Source: a virus
Direction: 5' to 3' (one strand)
Virus record (IMG/VR): IMGVR_UViG_3300044858_003320
Span: 1-22,064 of that record
DNA: 22,064 nt
Shown: positions 4,935 to 10,537 of the stretch, in pieces
How the letters are laid out: each line of letters begins with the position of its first letter
How positions within the stretch are numbered: position 1 is the first letter of the stretch
Notes under the pieces: generated by a model
The model's input: the letters and a program-made list of their open reading frames with translations, nothing else
What the model was told of the DNA's origin: nothing
Database searches by the model: none
Position numbers and translations under genes: made by a program

Positions 4935-5717
4935 ATGGCTCGCCCTAAAAAGAATTATTGCGATTATTTCCCTCATGATAGGGATATGAGAAACCATAGA
5001 AAGGTTAAAGCCATTCGTACAAAGTTTGGAGCAATAGGTTATGCTATTTGGTCAATGACTTTAGAATACTTAACTGGTATAGATGGTAATGAATTTGAGT
5101 ATTCTGATGTAGAATTTGAACTTATGGCAGGTGATTTCGGGGTTTCTGCTCCAGAAATTCAACAAATGGTTGATTACTGCATCAAATTGGGTATGTTATT
5201 TCTAAATGATGGTTTTATTCATTCGGAATCACTTGATGAAAGGTTAAAACCGGTATATGAAAAAAGAGGTGATTTAAAACGTAAAAGTGAACAACAACCC
5301 CGAGTGAACGGTAAATTTGTAAATAATAATACCGCAAGTAACGGAGTTTCTGCTCCAGAAAGTACGCAAACTAAAAGAAAAGAAACTAAACTAAATAAAA
5401 CTATTAATATACCATTTGATTCTTTTTGGGATTTGTATGACAAGAAAACAGGTGAAAAGGGGAAATTGTTAGATAAGTGGGAAAAGCTATCTGATTCTGA
5501 TAGAAATTTAATTATGGAATACATTCCAAAATACAAAATTGCTCAACCAGATAAAAAGTTTAGAAAAGATCCACAAACATTTTTAAATAACAAATCTTGG
5601 AATGATGAATTGATAGGTTTAGTAAATTCGCCACAAACACCAAAGAATAATTCACATTTATACCAAGATGCAGATTTTATAAAATACAAAACAAGAGTTG
5701 AACAACTAAACAAATAA
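4935..5717 (+). CDS. DUF4373-type replication initiator or helicase loader
   Basis: This 260-residue protein has an N-terminal part (residues 5-105: YFPHDRDMRNHRKVKAIRTK, FGAIGYAIWSMTLEYL, GDFGVSAPEIQQMVDYCIKLGMLF) that matches the Lin1244/Lin1753-like DUF4373 winged-helix domain of phage replication proteins. Residues 110-160 are a Lys/Gln/Thr-rich linker. Residues 160-228 (FDSFWDLYDKK...YIPKYKIAQPDKKFRKDPQTFLNNKSWNDE) form the usual C-terminal partner domain. Such proteins act in replication initiation or helicase loading. It starts 10 bases after the HTH gene and ends 3 bases before the primase-helicase gene. A 16-base repeat inside it may mark an origin. Confidence 0.75.
   Translation: MARPKKNYCDYFPHDRDMRNHRKVKAIRTKFGAIGYAIWSMTLEYLTGIDGNEFEYSDVEFELMAGDFGVSAPEIQQMVDYCIKLGMLFLNDGFIHSESLDERLKPVYEKRGDLKRKSEQQPRVNGKFVNNNTASNGVSAPESTQTKRKETKLNKTINIPFDSFWDLYDKKTGEKGKLLDKWEKLSDSDRNLIMEYIPKYKIAQPDKKFRKDPQTFLNNKSWNDELIGLVNSPQTPKNNSHLYQDADFIKYKTRVEQLNK
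5142..5361. repeat. Two-copy interrupted palindrome in the initiator gene
   Basis: GTTTCTGCTCCAGAAA is present exactly at 5142-5157 and 5346-5361. Each copy contains the inverted repeat TTTCTG-CTC-CAGAAA. The second copy is followed by a purine- and AT-rich stretch (to about 5410). Both encode VSAPE in the same frame, so a protein-level duplication is an alternative. The arrangement recalls iterons inside lambda gene O. Confidence 0.4.
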
Positions 5718-5720
5718 ACG

Positions 5721-7586
5721 ATGCAAGTTACTATTTTTAAAAACATTTTTAGCAAGGAACCACATTTTATAACCGTTGATAAGGCACTTGAAAGGATTAA
5801 GTTAGGTGCAAGTAAAGGCTTGGTTTTAGACATTAGGTTGGCTTTGGATAAGGAAAAAGCTAATAAGCTAAAGCTAAATTTACCTTCAATTTGCTTCAGT
5901 GGTAAGTTTGGAGCAGACAGAAAAGATGAGCAATTGGTCGCTCATAGCGGTTTTATAGTTTTAGATTTTGATGATATTTCTGACTTGAGAGATAAGCAGA
6001 CTGAAATTATTCAAAAGGATTTTGTTTATGCTTGTTGGGTTAGCCCTTCTGGTAATGGGTTAAAAGCATTGGTTAAAATAGCGGATGGTAAAAAGCATAG
6101 AGAGCATTTCCAATCACTACAAGAGGTTTTCCCAGAAGTTGACCGAAGTGGGATAAATGTAAGTAGGGTTTGTTACGAAAGTTTTGATCCCGATATTTAC
6201 ATCAACGACAAGGCTGCGGTTTTCACAAAGGCTAAAAAAATAGAAAAAATTGTAGTAAATGAAATTGAAACAATTGATGATTCTGAAAACTTTCGCAGAA
6301 TACTGAAATGGCTTACGAATAAAAACGATGCTTTTGTCACTGGAGAACGAAATACTTACATTTTCAAGCTTGCATCTGCATGTTGTAGGTTTGGAATCAA
6401 CGAGGAGGCTGCTTTAAGCCTCATTTCAGCCGAATATTTAGTGAGTAATGACTTTACTATGTCGGAGATGAGAAGCGCTGTAAAGAGCGGATATAGGGCA
6501 AATAGGGCTATTGCTGGTTCGGCTATTATACAAAAGGAAAAGTTGGTCAATAAGACTACGAATTTTGAAATTGATGTTAAGAATGAATTTGTAGATGAAA
6601 AGGGTGATAACTACAGGGTTGAAGATGTGGTATATGGAATTGATGTAAAGGATAAAGCTTTGCTTATCAATCAAAATGGGTTTGATAAGGTTATGGGTGT
6701 AGGAGTACCAGAGCTTGATCATATTTTTAAGCCTAAAAGGGGTGAGATTACATTGCTTACCGGTATTGGTAACTACGGTAAAACAGCTTGGCAAAAGTCG
6801 CAATTACTAAGTAGAATTATCATGTATGGCGAAAAGATAGCTACATTTTCTCCTGAAGATACGCCTGCTGAAGAATATTTCCACGACTATGTTGAGATGC
6901 TTTTGGGTTGTGAGTGTACTCCATTTAATCCAAATAGACCAGCTAATGATATTTACGAGGCTGCATATGATTTTATTTCTAAACATATTTTCTATATTAG
7001 CGCAGAGATGCTTTCGCCTACCCCACAGTATATCAAAGAAAAGTTTCTAGAATTGATTGTGCAAGAGAAAGTTGACTTTTGTTGTATTGATCCATTTAAC
7101 CAAATGACCAATGATTACAAAGGTTTTGGTGGTAGAACTGATAAGTATTTAGAAACATTATTAGCTGACTTTTCAAGATTTGCGAAGAAGAATGATGTAT
7201 ATTTTTGGGTTATTGCCCATCCAAAATTAATGGAAAGGGATAGGAGTGGTAACTACAAATGTCCTGATGTATTTGATATAAATGATGGTGCTATGTGGAA
7301 CAATAAAATGGACAATATTACCGTTTACCATAGACCATTTGCACAGACAGATCCAAAAAGTCCTGTTGCAGAATTTCACTCTAAGAAAATTAAAAAGAAA
7401 AGTGTTGGTAGGAAAGGATTTGTAATGGTTGAGTATATTTGGGATAGAAGAAGATTTTTTATTGAGGGAAGGGATTTTATACAAGAAATGTTGAATAAAA
7501 AAGGACTTGATTTTTGGAAAAGAAAAGAAGCTAATCAATCATGGCTTCCATATAAAGATGAAGATGGTGGAGAAGTAATATTTTAA
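5721..7586 (+). CDS. Primase-polymerase/DnaB-like helicase fusion
   Basis: This 621-residue replication enzyme has three parts. Residues about 10-170 resemble the BT4734-like/VirE N-terminal primase-polymerase domain, with catalytic LDFDD (Asp82, Asp84), SPSGNGLK (108-115) and SRVCYESFDPDIYIN. Residues about 190-260 are helical, like a primase C-terminal segment. Residues about 325-580 are a RecA/DnaB-like ATPase: Walker A GIGNYGKT (348-355), Walker B VDFCCID (451-457), then GGRTDKYLETLLADFSRFAK and a sensor-like WVIAHPK (His500). It would prime and unwind DNA at the fork. It lies between the initiator (3-base gap) and SSB (18-base gap). Domain assignments are by motif. Confidence 0.8.
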   Translation: MQVTIFKNIFSKEPHFITVDKALERIKLGASKGLVLDIRLALDKEKANKLKLNLPSICFSGKFGADRKDEQLVAHSGFIVLDFDDISDLRDKQTEIIQKDFVYACWVSPSGNGLKALVKIADGKKHREHFQSLQEVFPEVDRSGINVSRVCYESFDPDIYINDKAAVFTKAKKIEKIVVNEIETIDDSENFRRILKWLTNKNDAFVTGERNTYIFKLASACCRFGINEEAALSLISAEYLVSNDFTMSEMRSAVKSGYRANRAIAGSAIIQKEKLVNKTTNFEIDVKNEFVDEKGDNYRVEDVVYGIDVKDKALLINQNGFDKVMGVGVPELDHIFKPKRGEITLLTGIGNYGKTAWQKSQLLSRIIMYGEKIATFSPEDTPAEEYFHDYVEMLLGCECTPFNPNRPANDIYEAAYDFISKHIFYISAEMLSPTPQYIKEKFLELIVQEKVDFCCIDPFNQMTNDYKGFGGRTDKYLETLLADFSRFAKKNDVYFWVIAHPKLMERDRSGNYKCPDVFDINDGAMWNNKMDNITVYHRPFAQTDPKSPVAEFHSKKIKKKSVGRKGFVMVEYIWDRRRFFIEGRDFIQEMLNKKGLDFWKRKEANQSWLPYKDEDGGEVIF

Positions 7587-7604
7587 TAATTAAAAAACAA
7601 AAAA

Positions 7605-7943
7605 ATGATCAGAATTTCAGTAATCGGAAGATTAGGACAAGATGCAGTAGTTAACACAGTGAATGGTAAAACAGTGATTAATTTCTCAATGGCTTACAGC
7701 GAAAAGTTTAAAAACCAACAAGGTGAAGATGTAGATAAAACTACATGGGTTTCATGTGCTTATTGGACAGACAAATTAAATGTATCTAACTACTTAAAAA
7801 AGGGGACAATGATTTACATGGAAGGTAAGCCAGAAGCAAAGACTTATAATAACGATAAAACAAAAGAAGTAATTGCGCAGTTGCATGCTAGAGTTACATC
7901 TTTGCAACTTTTATCCGGTAAACAAGACGAAAATAATGCCTAA
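7605..7943 (+). CDS. ssb: Single-stranded DNA-binding protein
   Basis: This 112-residue OB-fold SSB starts MIRISVIGRLGQDAVV and continues with NGKTVINFSMAYSEKF, TTWVSCAYWTDKLNVSNYLKKG, and MIYMEGKPEAKTYNNDKTK, the standard order of strands in bacterial SSBs. It stops shortly after the OB fold with GKQDENNA. It therefore lacks the long linker and acidic DDDIPF-like tip used to recruit partner proteins, as in some phage SSBs. It coats single strands at the fork made by the upstream primase-helicase. The start is preceded by an A-rich run, and the stop overlaps the next start as TAATG. Confidence 0.9.
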   Translation: MIRISVIGRLGQDAVVNTVNGKTVINFSMAYSEKFKNQQGEDVDKTTWVSCAYWTDKLNVSNYLKKGTMIYMEGKPEAKTYNNDKTKEVIAQLHARVTSLQLLSGKQDENNA

Positions 7944-8164
7944 TGTATATTCACGAATTAATAAACCCTATAGAAGTTGAAACACCACTTGGAAGAGGCA
8001 AAGCAATTGCATGGATTGACTATGGATCAGAAGTCAACACCGTTTGGAAAGTCGTATTTTACCACAATGGTATGGTGCGGAACTTTTACGATAAAGACAT
8101 ACTCATCTACCCAAATAAAATGGACGGTGGAGACATAGATTTAAAGTATTTTAAAACCCAATAA
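7943..8164 (+). CDS. Small conserved phage protein, beta-rich
   Basis: This 73-residue beta-rich protein has the pattern VETPLGRGKAIAWIDYGSEVN followed by TVWKVVFYHNGMVRNFYDKDILI, reminiscent of a small SH3-like barrel. I recall similar short proteins (TPLGxGxAxxxIDYG...NTxWxV...G...FxxxDI) from phage replication regions, but no function is assigned. It is translationally coupled to SSB (TAATG) and precedes the winged-helix protein by 1 base, so it probably belongs to the replication or regulatory set. There are no Cys clusters or membrane segments. Confidence 0.7.
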   Translation: MYIHELINPIEVETPLGRGKAIAWIDYGSEVNTVWKVVFYHNGMVRNFYDKDILIYPNKMDGGDIDLKYFKTQ

Positions 8165-8165
8165 T

Positions 8166-8438
8166 ATGCAACAAGAATTAGTATTTGACGGAACTGATTA
8201 TGTTCATGAAAGAGATGGTAAAAGATTAGCTAAGAACCATTTTAAATTAAAGGAACTTATGCAAGATCAAAGGTTTAGAACCCTTAGTGAAATTTCAGCC
8301 ATTACTCATATTCCAGAAGCATCTGTATCGGCAGGTTTGCGTGATTTTAGGAAAGAAAAGTTTGGTAGGCATACCCTAAATAAAAATTATTTAGAAAATG
8401 GCTTATATTCGTACCAATTAATCCTAAATAACACATAA
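8166..8438 (+). CDS. Winged-helix DNA-binding protein
   Basis: This 90-residue protein has a C-terminal 60 residues that form a clear winged helix-turn-helix: FRTLSEISAITHIPEASVSA (helix 2-turn-helix 3), GLRDFRKEKFGRHTLNKN (recognition end and wing), and GLYSYQLIL (final strand). I recall this as a recurring phage family (RTLxEIxxxTxxPxASVSAxLRxxRKxxFGxHxVxxR...GLxxYxL), usually without assigned targets. It could be a transcription regulator or a replication accessory. It starts 1 base after the previous stop; the small gene at 8440 follows by 1 base. Confidence 0.7.
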   Translation: MQQELVFDGTDYVHERDGKRLAKNHFKLKELMQDQRFRTLSEISAITHIPEASVSAGLRDFRKEKFGRHTLNKNYLENGLYSYQLILNNT

Positions 8439-8439
8439 A

Positions 8440-8562
8440 ATGGCAAAAGTTAAATCAGATTCAAGAAAGGTAACATTTGGAAGTAGAAAAACAGGCAGTG
8501 CAAAGAAATCGTATAACAAACATTCTCCAAAACCCAAACAATATAGGGGTCAAGGAAGATAA
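8440..8562 (+). CDS. 40-residue highly basic peptide
   Basis: This 40-residue, very basic protein (MAKVKSDSRKVTFGSRKTG, then SAKKSYNKHSPKPKQYRGQG) has no acidic cluster and only one Asp. I recall near-identical short ORFs with the phrases TFGxRKxGxAKKSYNKHxPKxKxYRGQG from many aquatic Bacteroidota phages, without assigned function. It starts 1 base after the winged-helix gene and is followed by another short basic gene. Likely disordered, it may bind DNA or RNA. Confidence 0.6.
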   Translation: MAKVKSDSRKVTFGSRKTGSAKKSYNKHSPKPKQYRGQGR

Positions 8563-8571
8563 ATTCAATTT

Positions 8572-8715
8572 ATGAATAACAAAGCAGCTAAAAAATTAAG
8601 AAGATTATCTGTGTTTATGGCAGCGGGTGCTGGTAAAACAATAGAAGATGCCAAAAGGATATATAAAAACCTAAAGGCAGTACATAAAGAAAATAAAAAA
8701 GCCCCTCAAAAATAA
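8572..8715 (+). CDS. 47-residue basic peptide ending in a terminator loop
   Basis: This 47-residue basic helical protein (MNNKAAKKLRRLSVFMAAGA, then GKTIEDAKRIYKNLKAVHKE, ending NKKAPQK) is the last plus-strand gene of the replication operon. Its TAA stop is the last triplet of the loop of the hairpin at 8701-8722. It starts 9 bases after the previous stop. No family is known to me. The GAGKT run is not a convincing P-loop in a protein this short. Confidence 0.55.
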   Translation: MNNKAAKKLRRLSVFMAAGAGKTIEDAKRIYKNLKAVHKENKKAPQK

Positions 8716-8723
8716 GAGGGGCT
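8694..8723 (-). terminator. Leftward terminator between convergent units
   Basis: AGCCCCTC (8700-8707) pairs with GAGGGGCT (8716-8723), an 8-base-pair GC-rich stem with an 8-base loop. On the minus strand it is followed by TTTTTTATTT, a good intrinsic terminator for the paralog pair at 8730-9378. On the plus strand it is followed by TAATTCAC, so it is weak in that direction unless assisted. Confidence 0.75.
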
Positions 8724-8729
8724 AATTCA

Positions 8730-8993
8730 CTAAGCGTTTGCTGCTGCGTTAATTTGTGTTACAGTAGAAGTTGTGTAAAACAATACTGGTACTTGATTTA
8801 AGCCAGTAGGAGCTACTTCAACTATTGAGTTCATAGTTACTCCGTTTGCTACTGTACCTGTTGGAGCAGGGTAAGCCGAAAATGTGCTTACTGGAAATCC
8901 GTATGCAATACCAGATGTTGCTGGAGTTCCGTCAGGGTTTAATAAAGCATATTGATTTCTTTGATATGCTGTAATTGATACTATACTTGCCAT
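8730..8993 (-). CDS. Small paralogous protein, second copy (no Thr tail)
   Basis: This 87-residue protein is paralogous to the 9031-9378 product: both share RNQY, a L-x-NP-x-GTPAT-x-G block, VANGV-x-MNS, P-x-GLNQ and a C-terminal YT-rich segment, in the same order. It is Ala/Thr/Val-rich with little charge, lacks Lys, and has no obvious signal peptide. Composition and the sister's Thr-rich tail suggest a small virion-surface or decoration protein, but the minus-strand position away from the head genes is unusual for that. It ends in TAG 7 bases from a strong leftward terminator; the start follows the upstream paralog by 37 bases. Confidence 0.7.
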   Translation of the reverse strand: MASIVSITAYQRNQYALLNPDGTPATSGIAYGFPVSTFSAYPAPTGTVANGVTMNSIVEVAPTGLNQVPVLFYTTSTVTQINAAANA

Positions 8994-9030
8994 TTTTTAA
9001 TATTTTTGATTGTTTTTAAATTTTTTTTAA

Positions 9031-9378
9031 TTAAGCTGCTGTTGTTGTAGTTGTAGTAGGAGCAGCTGTAGTTGTTGTTGTTGGAGCCGCAGTCGTAGTC
9101 GTAGTTGTTGTTGCAATACCACTTCCGTTGATAGCTGCAATTAATTGAGCAACAGATTGATTGGTATATAACTTTTCAGCTGGTTGATTAAGACCGCTTG
9201 GGTACATTAGAATCAATGAATTCATTTGTACGCCATTTGCTACTACAGTTGTTGGTTGTACTTGTAAGTCAACAGTAGGTAATGAAAATAACACACCGCC
9301 AGTTGCAGGGGTGCCGTTAGGGTTTGTTAAATCGTATTGGTTTCTACGATAAACATAAACTGATAAATGATTTGCCAT
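9031..9378 (-). CDS. Small protein with Thr-Ala-Pro repeat tail
   Basis: This 115-residue protein has residues 1-88 paralogous to the 8730-8993 product. Residues about 89-115 are a low-complexity tail of Thr runs separated by AAP (TTTTTTTAAP, TTTTTAAP, TTTTTTAA). The same kind of tail ends the 15063 and 15469 products, which are otherwise different, so it behaves as a movable module. Such tails in environmental phage proteins may be flexible, possibly glycosylated stalks on the virion, which is inference. The tail's Thr codons mix ACA, ACT and ACG. A consensus -7 box, TATATTTG, lies 44 bases upstream on the minus strand. Confidence 0.75.
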   Translation of the reverse strand: MANHLSVYVYRRNQYDLTNPNGTPATGGVLFSLPTVDLQVQPTTVVANGVQMNSLILMYPSGLNQPAEKLYTNQSVAQLIAAINGSGIATTTTTTTAAPTTTTTAAPTTTTTTAA

Positions 9379-9421
9379 TTTTTAATTGTTTTTTTTGTTA
9401 TAAATTTTTTTTTGGGCAATA

Positions 9422-9429
9422 CAAATATA
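9422..9429 (-). promoter_or_regulatory. -7 box for the paralog pair
   Basis: CAAATATA on the plus strand is TATATTTG on the minus strand, a consensus Bacteroidota -7 box, 44 bases upstream of the 9378 start. No TTG is found at the -33 distance, so the promoter is supported by the -7 element and position only. Confidence 0.45.
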
Positions 9430-9435
9430 ATAAAT

Positions 9436-9476
9436 TTTGGTAGATATAAAAAATCGTGTAATTTTAATTAAATTAA
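9436..9476 (+). promoter_or_regulatory. Rightward promoter with inverted operator motif
   Basis: TTTG (9436-9439), a 19-base spacer and TAATTTTA (9459-9466, one mismatch to TAnnTTTG) form a plausible promoter for the virion operon. TTAATTAAATTAA (9464-9476), the reverse complement of the motif at 3653, 3681 and 4624, overlaps the -7/start region, 7 bases before the ATG at 9484. The leader would be very short. Confidence 0.5.
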
Positions 9477-9483
9477 TTAAGTT

Positions 9484-10149
9484 ATGAAATTGAAAGCTCC
9501 AAGTAATAGAGTAATCATTAAGGTTGATTTAGAAAGCAAAAACAGCCATACATTTAAAGATGGAACAAAGATAAAGTTAGAAAGAGTATATGATAATTTT
9601 AACATGCGTTATGTTAAGCCAGTAAATGCTGAAGTAGTAGATGCTACGGGCATACCAGTTGGTTCTGAAATTTTAATTCATCATAATGCTACTCATGATA
9701 CTTATAAAATTTTTAATTATCAAAAACCAACCGCCGAAGCATCTTCCGAGATGCAATATTTCTCAATACCTATTGAAGAATGTTTTATGTGGAGAAACGA
9801 AAAAGGTTCCACATGGAACCCTTTAAATAATTTTATTACTGGACTAAGGGTTTTTGAACCATATACTGGTTTTTTGCAAGGAGTTGAACCTACTTTAGTT
9901 AAAAATAAGATTTATGTTACTAGCGGTGAATTATCTGGTAATGTCGTAGGTACTGTAATATCAAGTGATTATGAAATTATTTACCAAAACGATGATGGAA
10001 CAGAGGGCAAGATTATAAGATTGAGATATTATCCAGAAGGAAACGACAGAAACGAAGTAATTTCAGTTGAACATGAATTGACTGAAAAAGTAGTAAAAGG
10101 TGATTTATTGATTGGTTATAATATTTCAGATGCTAAAAAATTAAATTAA
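9484..10149 (+). CDS. Possible tandem GroES-like barrel protein by terminase
   Basis: This 221-residue protein opens the virion operon. Residues 1-75 (KAPSNRVIIKVDLESKNSHTF, NAEVVDATGIPVGSEILIHH) have the strand order and 'VxVGSEILIHHN' turn of a GroES-like co-chaperonin barrel. The C-terminal half (NKIYVTSGELSGNVVGTVIS, EHELTEKVVKGDLLIGY) reads like a second, diverged copy. Between them is an aromatic-rich segment. The canonical GGLLLP-type mobile loop of the 20822 product is absent, so chaperone activity is uncertain. It is translationally coupled (TAATG) to the terminase-small-like gene, suggesting a role in capsid assembly or packaging. The function is inference. Confidence 0.45.
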   Translation: MKLKAPSNRVIIKVDLESKNSHTFKDGTKIKLERVYDNFNMRYVKPVNAEVVDATGIPVGSEILIHHNATHDTYKIFNYQKPTAEASSEMQYFSIPIEECFMWRNEKGSTWNPLNNFITGLRVFEPYTGFLQGVEPTLVKNKIYVTSGELSGNVVGTVISSDYEIIYQNDDGTEGKIIRLRYYPEGNDRNEVISVEHELTEKVVKGDLLIGYNISDAKKLN

Positions 10150-10535
10150 TGTCAGCAGAATTAGAGAATAAAATTAAGGATTTAGAAAAACAGATAGCTT
10201 ATTTAGAGGGTAAAAATGCTTATTATCAACAAGATGGAATAGGTAAACTATATCATGCACTTAATAGAAAAGCTAATGAAATGGCTGAATTGTTAAATAA
10301 AACAAGTCTTACTGCAATTGATATTGACGATCCTAAAATTAAGACATTTGAAAGACTACAAAAGATATGGGTAGATGCTGGAACAATTTCAGCTTCAATT
10401 AAAGCTTTAGAAGTATTAGCCGGTATTAATCAAGAAACAAACGATAAAAAAGAAATAGTTCAGGTTAATAGAAAGCCATTTTCTCCAGAAAACATGGCCG
10501 ATGCGGTAGGCGAATTAGCTGGTAAAAGATATTAA
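10149..10535 (+). CDS. Candidate small terminase subunit
   Basis: This 128-residue helical protein starts with a coiled-coil-like segment (ELENKIKDLEKQIAYLEGKN) and continues with further amphipathic helices (KTFERLQKIWVDAGTISASI, KALEVLAGINQ) and a basic tail (NRKPFSPENMADAVGELAGKRY). It lies immediately before the large terminase (2-base gap) and is coupled to the upstream gene by TAATG. That position and the helical/oligomerising character suggest the small terminase subunit, which binds packaging sites and recruits the large subunit. No recognisable helix-turn-helix is visible, so this rests mainly on gene order. Confidence 0.5.
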   Translation: MSAELENKIKDLEKQIAYLEGKNAYYQQDGIGKLYHALNRKANEMAELLNKTSLTAIDIDDPKIKTFERLQKIWVDAGTISASIKALEVLAGINQETNDKKEIVQVNRKPFSPENMADAVGELAGKRY

Positions 10536-10537
10536 TT

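Noticed and set aside
5219-6803. Minus-strand open frames at 5219-5536, 5543-5833, 6356-6550 and 6438-6803
   Set aside because: They lie wholly or almost wholly inside the initiator and primase-helicase genes, with composition typical of shadows; no promoter or neighbours.
8627-8641. GAGKT in the 8572 product as a P-loop
   Set aside because: The protein has 47 residues and no room for an ATPase fold; the match is short.
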